Shown piece by piece: positions 45,560 through 54,898 of a DNA stretch of 64,000 bases. The notes under the pieces are model-generated. The model was not told the DNA's origin. It did no database searches and worked only from the letters and a program-made list of their open reading frames with translations. Position 1 is the stretch's first letter. Every line of letters begins with the position of its first letter. The stretch is from Rhodovulum tesquicola. Its GTDB lineage: Bacteria; Pseudomonadota; Alphaproteobacteria; Rhodobacterales; Rhodobacteraceae. Location: the NCBI RefSeq assembly GCF_024128855.1, contig NZ_JAMYDV010000005.1, forward strand, positions 62,001-126,000, read 5' to 3'. Position numbers and translations under genes: made by a program.

Positions 45560-46495
45560 TCAGTACCTCCCTCTCCTGATGACGGTCCGCGCCTTGCCGC
45601 TGGGCAGGCTGGTGGTGGTGCGGCCCGGTCTGGACGCGATCTTGGCATCCTTGACCTGCTTGGCTGCCATCGCGACCGCAAGCTTCTTGCAGGCGGGGGA
45701 CAGGTTCGGAACCGAGTTTATCGACTGGGCGCATTTCGCCATGATCTTGGACATCGGCGCGGTGCCCGGCACGCTCTTCTTGCCCCCGGCCACGGCCATC
45801 GGCCTTGCCCCCAGCTTCTTCAGATCGGCATTGAGGCTGGAATGCAGCCCCGAATGCTGCTTGTGGGTCAGGCAGACGCACATGCCCTGGTTCAGCGACG
45901 GGGCGCCGGGCATCCGGCCACCGGTCGAACCGCGCGTGCCGGTGCGATAGCACATGTCCGGAACGATATGGTGCGCGTGACTGCCCTTCTTGCACTTGAC
46001 CTTGTTGAAGGGTCCCATCGGCGGGCATTTCTTTTCGGCCGCGGTCAGCGGGCGGCCCAGATGCAGCTTGGCCACATGCACCCAGGGCGGCGTGTTGGCG
46101 GCGGGCGAGGCGTGGTTGTTGGTGGTCAGGTCCGAGAACCGCACCACCGGCTCGCCCTCGAACTTCACGTTCGGCGACCACGAGTTGAAATAGGACTTGC
46201 CCGTGTTCTTGGAGGTGATGACCCCCTTCTTCGCGGCACAGCCCGCCTCGTCTCCCGAGGTCCTGGACATGTCGGACTTGTTCTTCAGGTTGACCGTCTT
46301 GCCGCCGATGAACACCGTCGAGGTGCCGTTCTCGGTATCGCCCGCCATCGCGAAATTCGGATAGGGCACCGGCACGCCCGGCGGCGTCGCGGGGTTCTCG
46401 GGCGGGGTCATGCAGACATCGGGGAAGGCCGCGATGGTCTGGGCCTGCACCGCCTTGCCCGAGATCTCCAGCCCGTTGGCGTACACGTCCCCCAT
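45560..46495 (-). CDS. T6SS effector: DUF4150 (PAAR-like) with HNH-like nuclease tail
   Basis: 311-aa protein starting MGDVYANGLEISGKAVQ. Residues 1 to about 140 are a DUF4150 PAAR-like domain (FPDVCMTPPENPATPPGVPV, TVFIGGKTVNLKNKSD), which caps the VgrG spike. The C-terminal part holds AHHIVPD (174-180), N202, CVCL (206-209), H211, H214 and GLH at 216-218, a pattern of HNH/HHH-type nucleases. Basic tail RRGRY. Start overlaps the previous stop (TGATG). Toxicity and DNA as target are inference. Confidence 0.75.
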   Translation of the reverse strand: MGDVYANGLEISGKAVQAQTIAAFPDVCMTPPENPATPPGVPVPYPNFAMAGDTENGTSTVFIGGKTVNLKNKSDMSRTSGDEAGCAAKKGVITSKNTGKSYFNSWSPNVKFEGEPVVRFSDLTTNNHASPAANTPPWVHVAKLHLGRPLTAAEKKCPPMGPFNKVKCKKGSHAHHIVPDMCYRTGTRGSTGGRMPGAPSLNQGMCVCLTHKQHSGLHSSLNADLKKLGARPMAVAGGKKSVPGTAPMSKIMAKCAQSINSVPNLSPACKKLAVAMAAKQVKDAKIASRPGRTTTSLPSGKARTVIRRGRY

Positions 46496-47526
46496 CAGCC
46501 CGCCCCCGCCCGGAACACCGCCGCGCCGCAGGCGCCATCGTCGGAACTGGCCTCGATCAGCACCGGATCGCCGCCCGCATAGCCCTTGCGCGCGGCGCAT
46601 AGCGCGATGCCGATCATCAGCGGCACGACCGCCGCGCCCACATTGCCCAGGCTCTCGGCCGGGCTCCACAGGTCCTGGAATTCGGAACGGCCGCGTTCCA
46701 GCCGCAGCGCGGCCAGCGCGGTCTGCCTGAACCAGTATTGCTCGCCGATCAGGTCGGCGATGCGGTAGTCGATCTGCGCCAGGCCGACCCCCGCCGCGCC
46801 CAGCGCCTGGGCATAGGCTTCGGTCATGCCGTCGCCGCGCAGCGGCAGGTCCAGCCCGTCAGCGTCGAGCCCGTTGTAAAGGAACGCCTTTTCCCGCGCG
46901 AGCCCCAGCCCCGCCAGCCGCAGCCCGGCCCCGGTCCGCCCGCACAGCACCGCCGCCGCCGCCTCCCCCGGCAGAAAGCCGTTCGCGTTCTCGGCCGTCA
47001 GCAACCGGCGCTTGCCCTGGTAATGGGCGATGGCCGGCGCGGTCAGGTAGCTGTCCACACCCGCCACCACCACATGATCCGCCGCCCCCTCGGCCAGCAT
47101 CCGCCCCGCCTGGCGCAGCGCGACCAGGCCCGAGGGGCGGCCATGGGCGACGATCTGGGTGCGGGTGCGGGGCGGGATCCCGACGATCCCGCCGATCCGG
47201 GCGGCCAGCCCGGCGGCATCGCGCAGCGGGCGGCCCGGGCGTTCCTCCTCGGGCAGGCACAGGATCAGCGCCGCCTGCCCCGCCGCCCCGGGCACCGCCT
47301 CGAACAGCTCGGCAATGGCGCCCGCGGCCAGATGGGCCAGCCGCTTCTCGCCCAGCCAGTTGCGCGGCAGGGGCACCGGCGCACCGATCAGCCAGTCCCC
47401 ACCCGGCCCCGCGAACCGCGTCTCGCAAAACCCGTCAAGCCGCGCGCGCAGCGCCGCGCAGGACGAGGGCGCATCCAGCCCCACCGCCGTCACCATGCCC
47501 GCCGCAAGGATCGACAGCGCGCTCAT
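46495..47526 (-). CDS. Ketosynthase-like protein without catalytic triad, T6SS-associated
   Basis: 343-aa thiolase-fold protein related to 3-oxoacyl-ACP synthases. The expected active-site Cys motif is replaced by HGRPSG (128-133), the first His motif by IGEQYW (260-265), and the second His by Asn in SLGNVGAA (N295). It is therefore probably not an enzyme. Such proteins recur between DUF2169 and DUF4150 genes, where a chaperone or adaptor role in effector loading is plausible. Overlaps both neighbours by a few bases. Confidence 0.75.
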   Translation of the reverse strand: MSALSILAAGMVTAVGLDAPSSCAALRARLDGFCETRFAGPGGDWLIGAPVPLPRNWLGEKRLAHLAAGAIAELFEAVPGAAGQAALILCLPEEERPGRPLRDAAGLAARIGGIVGIPPRTRTQIVAHGRPSGLVALRQAGRMLAEGAADHVVVAGVDSYLTAPAIAHYQGKRRLLTAENANGFLPGEAAAAVLCGRTGAGLRLAGLGLAREKAFLYNGLDADGLDLPLRGDGMTEAYAQALGAAGVGLAQIDYRIADLIGEQYWFRQTALAALRLERGRSEFQDLWSPAESLGNVGAAVVPLMIGIALCAARKGYAGGDPVLIEASSDDGACGAAVFRAGAG

Positions 47527-48623
47527 GCCTCGTCTTCCTGAGGCTCGGGCACGCCCACGGCCCGGACATAGCGCCGCCCCTCGGCGCGGGCGCGGGCCAT
47601 CGCTTCGGTCGGCGGGCCGATCCAGGCCCCGGAAAATTCGGTGATGATCCGCCGGATCGGCACCGAGACGCGCCAGACCAGCATCAGCACCCGCGCCTCG
47701 CAATCGAACAGCAGCGTGTCGGGCAGAAGCCTGCGCTCCAGAACCGCCGCCTGCCCGCGAAAGATCGTCACCGGCAGCGCGGTCTCGGGCGGCAGGCGGA
47801 ACGCCTCGCGCCCCCGTGGCGTCAGGTGGCCCAGGATCACGGCGGTTCCCGGCCCGGGCGGGTCGATCTGCTGATCCTCCGGGGCGCACTGGAAATAGCG
47901 CTCGTCGAAATCGGCGGGCAGGAAGGGAAACACCTCGTCCTGCCAGCGCTGGTCATAGGTGCCCGCGTATTTCAGCCGCTCGGGCCAGCCCCGCCCGACG
48001 GGCCCCAGCGCCATGGGCCGGTAATTGCCATAGGGCGAGGTCACGGCCACGCCCGGTTCCTGCGTGTTGGGCAGGGGCTGGCCCGACAGGCGCGACTGGT
48101 TTCTCACCTGCCCCCAGCCCAGCCCCACCGGGTTCGGCCGATAGACCGCGGGCGCGGGATCGTCCGGATCGCTCCGGTCCGGCCCGCCAAAGGCGGTCTC
48201 GTAGGAAAACCGCATCTTCGTGAAGGGATGCGGCTCGGTCGCGGTGACCACCGGCCCCACCACGCGCCATTCCCGCGCCCCGATCACATCCAGCGTCTTG
48301 GACCAGTCCCCCACCCGGATGCCGACCCGCACCCCCTGCACCGGCCGCCCCCCGGGGGCATGGGCGGACCCGTTCACGACCACGTCGCAGCGCGCCTTGC
48401 GAAAGGCGAAATCGGTTTCCCAAAGCGGCGCGGAAAACCCCGGCGCGCCGGTAAATTCGTCGGCCATCACCAGCGGGCGCTGATCCTCGGCAATGGGGGG
48501 CACCTCGCCCGTCTCGGGAAAGTCGAACGTGCCCTTGACCACCAGAACCAGATGCTCCCGCCCCGCCTTGTCCATGCCCTGGGTAAAGGCCGGGACGAAA
48601 CGGGTCTGGTTCAGGATCTCCAT
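47523..48623 (-). CDS. DUF2169 protein, T6SS effector adaptor
   Basis: 366-aa DUF2169 protein starting MEILNQTRFVPAFTQGMDKAGREHLVLVVKGTF. Other family blocks are ETAFGGPDR and PNPVGLGW. DUF2169 proteins are adaptors that help load PAAR-type effectors on VgrG. 9 bases after clpV, ATGA overlap with the ketosynthase-like gene. Confidence 0.85.
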   Translation of the reverse strand: MEILNQTRFVPAFTQGMDKAGREHLVLVVKGTFDFPETGEVPPIAEDQRPLVMADEFTGAPGFSAPLWETDFAFRKARCDVVVNGSAHAPGGRPVQGVRVGIRVGDWSKTLDVIGAREWRVVGPVVTATEPHPFTKMRFSYETAFGGPDRSDPDDPAPAVYRPNPVGLGWGQVRNQSRLSGQPLPNTQEPGVAVTSPYGNYRPMALGPVGRGWPERLKYAGTYDQRWQDEVFPFLPADFDERYFQCAPEDQQIDPPGPGTAVILGHLTPRGREAFRLPPETALPVTIFRGQAAVLERRLLPDTLLFDCEARVLMLVWRVSVPIRRIITEFSGAWIGPPTEAMARARAEGRRYVRAVGVPEPQEDEA

Positions 48624-48632
48624 GGCCTTGCC

Positions 48633-51383
48633 TCAATCGAACGCGTAGGCGAACCCCTCCGCGCTGCCGGTCACCGTCACCCGCGCCAGCGTGGAGCCGT
48701 CCAGCGTGCGGTTCAGGATCTGGCGGCTCAGTTCCGGCAACAGCGTGTTGGTCAGGATCGCGTCGATCATCCGCCCGCCCGACTCGATCTCGATGCAGCG
48801 CGCCTTGATCAGGTCCATGGTCCCCTCGCCGATCACCAGGTCCGCGTCATGGCCCTTGCGCAGCCGTTTCGCGATGGATTTCAGCTTGAACCCCGCGATC
48901 AGTTCCAGCGCCGCATCCGACAGCGGGTAATAGGGGATCGTCACCAGCCGCCCCAGCAGCGCGGGCGGAAACACCCGCAGAAGCGGCGCGCGCAGCGCGG
49001 CGGTCAGATCGTCCAGATCGGCATGCACCTTGCCGTCCTCGGTCATCGCCATGATCTCGTCCGTGCCGACATTCGAGGTCAACAGGATCAGCGTGTTCTT
49101 GAAGTCGATCCGGCGCCCCTCGCTGTCATCCATCATTCCCTTGTCGAAGACCTGGAAGAATACCTCGTGGATATCGGCATGGGCCTTTTCCACCTCGTCG
49201 AACAGCACCACCGAATAGGGCCGGCGGCGCACCGCCTCGGTCAGCACGCCGCCCTTGCCATAGCCCACATAGCCCGGCGGCGCGCCCTTCAGCGTCGAGA
49301 CCGTGTGCGCCTCCTGGAACTCGCTCATGTTGAAGGACAGCAGGTTCTGTTCCCCGCCATAAAGCGCATCCGCCAGCGCCAGCGCGGTCTCGGTCTTGCC
49401 CACCCCCGACGGCCCGCACAGCAGGAAGACCCCGATCGGCTTGTCGGTCGCGGCAAGCCCCGCATAGGCGGTCTGGATGCGGTTCGAGATCATCGCCATC
49501 GCGTGATCCTGCCCCACGACCCGCTGGCCCAGGATCTCGGGCAGGTGGATCGCGCGCTCGGTCTGGCTGGCGACCATCCGGCCCGTGGGAATGCCGGTCC
49601 AGTCCTGCACGACGCTGGCCACCGCGTTGCGGTCGACCGACGGCAGGATCAGCGGGCTCTCGCCCTGCTGCTCGGCCAGTTCCGCCATCTTCGCCTTCAG
49701 CGCCGCCAGCCTTTCGGCGCGCTCCGCCTCGGTCATCATGGGCGGCGGCGGCGGGGCGGCCTCGTCCGCCGGCGCGGCCTCTTCCCCGGCTTCGGAGGCG
49801 GCCGCTTCCGGTGCCATGTGGCCCACCGCCCCGGTCTGGTCCAGCGCCGCACCGCCGCCGCGCAGTTCCGCGCGCAGGTCCAGAACCTCGTCCACCAGCG
49901 CCTTTTCCGCCTCCCAGCGCGCATTCGCGGCGGCAAACTCGGCCTCGGCCTCGGCCAGCGCGGCAAGGATGCCCTTCATCCGCTTCTCGGTGTCGATGCC
50001 GATGGCCGCCTCGCGCTCGGCGATGCCCTGCTCGATCCTCAGCGCGGCAAGACGGCGGTCGATATCCTCGACCGCGGCGGGGGTGGCGTGCTGCGAAACG
50101 GCGACGCGCGCGCAGGCGGTATCCAGCAGGCTGATCGCCTTGTCGGGCAATTGCCGGGCGGGAATGTAGCGATGCGACAACTGCACGCTCGCCTCCAGCG
50201 CCTCGTCCAGGATCTCGACCTTGTGATGGCGCTCCAGCACCCCCGCGACGCCCCGGCACATCCGCACCGCCGCCTCTTCCGAGGGTTCGGCCACGTTGAC
50301 CACCTGGAAGCGGCGGGTAAAGGCCGGGTCGGGCTCGATATATTGCTTGTATTCCGACCATGTGGTGGCCGCGACCGTGCGCAACTCGCCCCGCGCCAAG
50401 GGCGGCTTCAGCAGGTTCGCGGCATCCCCCGTCCCGGCCGCCCCCCCCGCCCCGATCAGCGTATGCGCCTCGTCGATGAACAGGATGATCGGCACGTCGG
50501 AACTGTGGACCTCCTCTATCACCGCGCGCAGCCGCTTCTCGAACTCGCCCTTCACCGAGGCGCCCGCCTTCATCAGCCCCACATCCAGCAGGTGCAGTTG
50601 CACGCCCTTCAGGCTGGGCGGCACGTCGCCCCTGGCCAGCCGCTGGGCAAAACCCTCGACCACCGCGGTCTTGCCCACACCCGCCTCGCCGGTCAGGATC
50701 GGGTTGTTCTGGCGCCGCCGCATCAGGATGTCGATGATCTGGCGGATCTCCATGTCGCGGCCCACCACCGGGTCGATCCGGCCCGCCCTGGCCCGTTCCG
50801 TCAGGTTGGTGGAAAACTGCGCCAGCGCCGATTGCCCGCCCGGCGCGGCTTTCTTCGCCGCCGCCTGTTCCGGCCCCGCCCCCATCCCCTCGACCGAGTC
50901 GGGCAGCAGCGCATCCAGTTGCCCGCCCATGTCGCGCGGGTCGATCCGGTCGAATTCCAGGCTGATCTTGTAAAGCAGCGCCTCGATCACCGGCGTGTTC
51001 AGCCCCGCCAGCAGCAGATAGGCCGAGCGCACCGCCTCGTCGCCATATTCCAGCTGGCCCAGGCTCCACGCCTCCTGGATCGCGCGAAAGATATGGTCGG
51101 AAAATTCCTCGACCGCGCCCGCGCCATGCGGCAGCGCGTCCATCGCGCGGGTGATGTCGGCCTCCAGCCGGGCGAAATCGACGCCCGCGGACCGCAACAG
51201 GATCTCGAAATCGGACTTCGGCGACCGCACAAGCTCCGCAACGAAATGCACAAGCTCGACATAAGGATTACCGCGCGCCTTCGCCGCCTGCGCCGCGGCC
51301 GAGAAGGCCTTCAGGCAGACCGGGTTCAGCTTGCCGACAAGTTCCTTTCGCTTGATCGTCTCCTGGCTGCCCCGCTGGGCCAT
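48633..51383 (-). CDS. clpV: T6SS AAA+ unfoldase ClpV (TssH)
   Basis: 916-aa ATPase that takes apart the contracted TssB/TssC sheath. The N-terminal Clp domain (about 10-160) is followed by the first AAA+ domain with Walker A GEAGVGKT (232-239), a middle region widened by an Ala/Pro-rich linker (EEAAPADEAAPPPPP), and the second AAA+ domain with GPSGVGKT near 657. ATG 51383 follows GGAGG; the in-frame reading far upstream is antisense to ppkA and rejected. First gene of the minus-strand effector module. Confidence 0.95.
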   Translation of the reverse strand: MAQRGSQETIKRKELVGKLNPVCLKAFSAAAQAAKARGNPYVELVHFVAELVRSPKSDFEILLRSAGVDFARLEADITRAMDALPHGAGAVEEFSDHIFRAIQEAWSLGQLEYGDEAVRSAYLLLAGLNTPVIEALLYKISLEFDRIDPRDMGGQLDALLPDSVEGMGAGPEQAAAKKAAPGGQSALAQFSTNLTERARAGRIDPVVGRDMEIRQIIDILMRRRQNNPILTGEAGVGKTAVVEGFAQRLARGDVPPSLKGVQLHLLDVGLMKAGASVKGEFEKRLRAVIEEVHSSDVPIILFIDEAHTLIGAGGAAGTGDAANLLKPPLARGELRTVAATTWSEYKQYIEPDPAFTRRFQVVNVAEPSEEAAVRMCRGVAGVLERHHKVEILDEALEASVQLSHRYIPARQLPDKAISLLDTACARVAVSQHATPAAVEDIDRRLAALRIEQGIAEREAAIGIDTEKRMKGILAALAEAEAEFAAANARWEAEKALVDEVLDLRAELRGGGAALDQTGAVGHMAPEAAASEAGEEAAPADEAAPPPPPMMTEAERAERLAALKAKMAELAEQQGESPLILPSVDRNAVASVVQDWTGIPTGRMVASQTERAIHLPEILGQRVVGQDHAMAMISNRIQTAYAGLAATDKPIGVFLLCGPSGVGKTETALALADALYGGEQNLLSFNMSEFQEAHTVSTLKGAPPGYVGYGKGGVLTEAVRRRPYSVVLFDEVEKAHADIHEVFFQVFDKGMMDDSEGRRIDFKNTLILLTSNVGTDEIMAMTEDGKVHADLDDLTAALRAPLLRVFPPALLGRLVTIPYYPLSDAALELIAGFKLKSIAKRLRKGHDADLVIGEGTMDLIKARCIEIESGGRMIDAILTNTLLPELSRQILNRTLDGSTLARVTVTGSAEGFAYAFD

Positions 51384-51527
51384 GGCTGCCTCCCCCTGAC
51401 ATCCTGCCGGTCGGCGCACAGGCGGGCCATATCGGTTCCGGCCGCCCGGCGCGCGTGCTAGTCTACGCCCGAAACCCGCCGCGGCGACAGGATTTTTCGC
51501 CGCGCGCGTGCAGAGCGAGGCCCGCCG

Positions 51528-53615
51528 ATGAAGGACCCTATGCCCTCGGACATCTTCCACCGGGGCCAGGTGCTGAACAACACCTACGACATCGAGGGCG
51601 TGCTGGGTCGCGGCGGCACCGGCGAGGTCTATCTGGCGCGCAACCAGATCTCGGGCCGGCAGGTGGCGATCAAGGCGCTGTCGGCGCGGTTCTCGGGCAA
51701 TGTCGACTATATCGAACTGATGAAGCGCGAGGAGGAGATGCGCAACATCCACCACGACGCGGTGGTGCGCTATACCGAATGCTCGCGCTCCGACCAAGGC
51801 CATGTCTTCCTGGTGATGGACTATATCGACGGCCCGTCGATGAATGACGAGATGCTGGCCCGGCGGCTGGACGAACGCGACCTGATGGTGATTGCCCATC
51901 GCGTCGCCAGCGGTCTGGTCGCGACCCATGCCCGCGGCGTGGTGCATCGCGACCTGTCGCCCGACAACATCATCCTGCGCGGCGGCGACCCGGACAAGGC
52001 CACGATCATAGATTTCGGCATCGCCAAGGACATGGCCGCGGGCGCGCGCACCATCGTCGGCAACCAGTTCGCGGGCAAATACGAATATGCCGCCCCCGAA
52101 CAGGTCGAGGGCCGGGCCGAGCCGCGTTCGGATCTCTACGCGCTCGGCGCCTCGCTTCTGGCCGCGTGGCGGGGCGAGGTGCCCTTCCCCGGCACCACGC
52201 CCGGCGAGATCGTGCGCCGCAAGCAGGCCCCGCTGGATACCGAGGGCGTGCCCGAACCGCTCAAGGGGCTGATCGACACGCTGACCGCCCCCGACCCGGC
52301 CGCCCGGCCCGCCGATGCCGCCGCCGTGGTCGCCCGGATCGAGGCCGCGCTGAAGCCGCATACCCGCCACGCCGAACCCGCGCCCGCGGCGCGGCGCGGC
52401 CGGGCATGGCTTGCCCTGCCCGCTTTGGCGGCCCTTGGCATGCTTGCGGCCTGGGCGTTGGGGCTGTTCGACCCGCTCTTGCGCCAGCCTCTGCCCGTCG
52501 CCTCGCCCTACCGGCTGGTGGCCGTGCATGATCCGGACCTGCCGGGCCGGATCTCGGGCAATGCCCCCGACGCGGCCGCCGTGACCGCCCTTGCCGACGC
52601 CTACGCACAGGCCACGGGGCGGCCGCCTGCCGACACCGCGCTGACGCTCGCCACCGGCCTGCCGCGCCCGGACTGGGCCATGCAGGCGGGCGCGCTGATG
52701 GCCGAGCTTGCCGCGCTGGACCGCTGGGAACTCTCGCTGTCCGGCCTGTCGGCCGAGGTCACGGGGCTGGCCCCCGATGCCCCCGCGCGCGAGGCCCTGC
52801 GCACCCGGCTCGACGCCTGGTCCGCCGACAGCGGCATCGCGCTGCGCACCACCATCGCCGCAGGCCCCGAAAGGCTGGACGCCGCCCGGGTGCAGGCGGT
52901 GCTGGACCGGCTGGCCACCTGCGGCCGGCTCGACCAGCAGACCCCCGACGACGCCACCTATCCGCTTGGCGCCAGCATCGTCATCACCGGCGACATCGCC
53001 ACGCCCGAGGACAAGCCCGCCATCGAGGCCGCCCTTGCCCCCCTGATCGGCGACCGGACCGCGCAGGTCGAGACAAGGACGCTCAACCGCGATCTCTGCG
53101 CGATCCGCGCGGTCCTGCCACCGATGGGCGGCGGGACGCTGTCGATCTGGCTGGGCGATGGCGAAAGCGGCGAGGCGAACCTGACCGGCATCTACCGCGT
53201 CGGCCAGAACCCCGTGGCCGAGGTGCTGGCGCCCGCCAGCCTGACCCAGGGCTCGCTCTGGGTCATGGTCGTGGACAATACCGGCAAGGTCTTTCACGTC
53301 CTGCCCCAGATCAACAGCACCGAACACGCCCTGGACCAGATCGGCCGGGTCGAGGGCGGCCTGCGCCGGATCCGGGTGCTGCACTCGATCGAGGAGTTCC
53401 GCGCCGATCCCGGCCTTCTGGCCTTTCGCATCACCGATGGCGATTTCGGCAAGTCCGAGATCGTCGCGATCCTGTCGCGCAGCCCGCTTTTCGACCTCCG
53501 CCGCCCGCGCGACGAAAGCGTGACCTCGGTCGCCGAGGCGCTGGCCGAAACCCTGCAAGGGCGCGAGGGCGAGGTGCTGGGCGTGGCGTCGCGGATCATT
53601 GACGCTCGTCAATAA
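51528..53615 (+). CDS. ppkA: T6SS serine/threonine kinase, PpkA-like
   Basis: 695-aa membrane kinase. The cytoplasmic kinase domain (about 20-275) has all key residues: glycine loop GRGGTGEV, K49 (VAIK), HRD at 140-142 with N147, DFG at 162-164 and APE at 189-191. One membrane helix at about 293-314 is followed by a large periplasmic domain. In other T6SS, PpkA phosphorylates the FHA protein to trigger assembly; an FHA gene is at 61074. No PppA phosphatase is seen here. Divergent from clpV across 144 bases. Confidence 0.88.
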   Translation: MKDPMPSDIFHRGQVLNNTYDIEGVLGRGGTGEVYLARNQISGRQVAIKALSARFSGNVDYIELMKREEEMRNIHHDAVVRYTECSRSDQGHVFLVMDYIDGPSMNDEMLARRLDERDLMVIAHRVASGLVATHARGVVHRDLSPDNIILRGGDPDKATIIDFGIAKDMAAGARTIVGNQFAGKYEYAAPEQVEGRAEPRSDLYALGASLLAAWRGEVPFPGTTPGEIVRRKQAPLDTEGVPEPLKGLIDTLTAPDPAARPADAAAVVARIEAALKPHTRHAEPAPAARRGRAWLALPALAALGMLAAWALGLFDPLLRQPLPVASPYRLVAVHDPDLPGRISGNAPDAAAVTALADAYAQATGRPPADTALTLATGLPRPDWAMQAGALMAELAALDRWELSLSGLSAEVTGLAPDAPAREALRTRLDAWSADSGIALRTTIAAGPERLDAARVQAVLDRLATCGRLDQQTPDDATYPLGASIVITGDIATPEDKPAIEAALAPLIGDRTAQVETRTLNRDLCAIRAVLPPMGGGTLSIWLGDGESGEANLTGIYRVGQNPVAEVLAPASLTQGSLWVMVVDNTGKVFHVLPQINSTEHALDQIGRVEGGLRRIRVLHSIEEFRADPGLLAFRITDGDFGKSEIVAILSRSPLFDLRRPRDESVTSVAEALAETLQGREGEVLGVASRIIDARQ

Positions 53616-53689
53616 CCGCTCACGATCATTGCCAGAATCGAAACCATCTGAAATGATTCCCCTGTCATTCGAAATGAAGGACGGGGGCG

Positions 53690-54868
53690 TTGGTCAATCT
53701 GGACGTGTTTCTCGCCCCGCTTGACGGGGACAATCCGTCTGGAACCGAGCTGAGGAGCGACCCGCGGTTCCAGGCCATCGAACGGCTGATCGAACCCGCG
53801 TCCCGGGAGGCACGGACCGAGGCGCCCGGCGCGGTTCCGTCCCCCGTTTCTCCCGTGGACTGGTCCGAGGTGCTGAGCGCGGCGGCCGAGCTGGCAGGCG
53901 CGGGGCGCGATCTGCGGCTTCTGGTGATCGTCGCCCGCGCCCTGTCGAACGAAGGCGGCATCGATCCGGCCCGGGGCTATGCCGGCTATGCGGGGCTGGC
54001 GCAGGGGGCCGGGATGATCGCGGCCGGTATCGCGGCCTTCTGGGACAGCATCCACCCCGAACTGCGCCCCGGCCCGACCCCGCGCGAGGCCGGGCTGCGG
54101 CGGATCAACGCCCTGATGCAACTGGAAAATGCCGAGAACGGGCTGCTCGGCGATCTGGAAATGAACGCGGTGATCGACGCCCGCGGCATGGGCCTTGTCA
54201 CCGGCGCCGACCTTGCCGCCGGGCAGCTTTCCGACAATGACGTGCTGCGCGAATCCCCCTCCGGGCTCGGCCAGAAGGAACAGGCGCAGATCCTCGAAAC
54301 CCATGCCGCGCGCCGCGCGCGGGTCGAGGCGGCGACGCGCGCACTGGCGATCGAGAGCCCCGAGATCTTCGCCGCGCTGTCCCACAGCCGCGCCGCCGCG
54401 CGCGCCGCGCTCGATGCGCTGGCCGCCGCGGTGAACGACCGGCTCGGCCTCGGCCCGGGCGAGGCGCTGCGCTTCGCCGCGCTCGACCGCTTTCTCGACC
54501 GGGTGGGCGCCACGCTCGCCGCCGCCGCCGCCCATGCCGAGACCCGGGCCGGGGCCGATCCCGCCCCCGCATCCGACAGCCCGGCGCCCCCCGCCGCCGC
54601 ACCCGATAGCCCCGCCCCCGCACCCGCCGCCCAGCGCGGCAGCATGAACGGCTTCCAGATCAATTCCCGCGAGGATGTCGAACGCGCGCTCGACCTCATC
54701 ATCGCCTTCTACGAACGCACCGAACCCTCCAGCCCCATCCCCCATCTGGCGCGGCGCCTGCGGCGCATGGTGCCGATGGATTTCATGGAGCTGATGGAAG
54801 AGGTCGCCCCCGGCGGGCTCAAGGATTTCCGCGCCATGGCAGGCGTGCCCGAGGGCAGCAGGAAATAG
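53690..54868 (+). CDS. tssA: T6SS protein TssA
   Basis: 392-aa baseplate/sheath-cap protein with the ImpA-type N-terminal domain (VFLAPLDGDNPSGTELRSDPRF ... LRLLVIVARALS, WDSIHPEL). A Pro/Ala linker at about 285-315 precedes a C-terminal block (INSREDVERALDLIIAFYERTEPSSPIPHLARR) typical of TssA. The start appears to be TTG at 53690 behind AAGGAC; nearby ATGs are out of frame. A small inverted repeat TCATT-CGA-AATGA lies about 12 bases upstream. Confidence 0.88.
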   Translation: MVNLDVFLAPLDGDNPSGTELRSDPRFQAIERLIEPASREARTEAPGAVPSPVSPVDWSEVLSAAAELAGAGRDLRLLVIVARALSNEGGIDPARGYAGYAGLAQGAGMIAAGIAAFWDSIHPELRPGPTPREAGLRRINALMQLENAENGLLGDLEMNAVIDARGMGLVTGADLAAGQLSDNDVLRESPSGLGQKEQAQILETHAARRARVEAATRALAIESPEIFAALSHSRAAARAALDALAAAVNDRLGLGPGEALRFAALDRFLDRVGATLAAAAAHAETRAGADPAPASDSPAPPAAAPDSPAPAPAAQRGSMNGFQINSREDVERALDLIIAFYERTEPSSPIPHLARRLRRMVPMDFMELMEEVAPGGLKDFRAMAGVPEGSRK

Positions 54869-54898
54869 ACGAGGACACGGCAGAACAGGGGTCAGGAC

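Noticed and set aside
51384-51527. Searched the clpV/ppkA divergent space for sigma-54 or standard promoters
   Set aside because: Only a weak TAGTCT with no good -35 partner; not enough for a call.
48633-53612. Minus-strand frame of 1659 codons that extends clpV upstream
   Set aside because: The extra N-terminal part is antisense to the complete PpkA kinase; GGAGG and the family start point to 51383.
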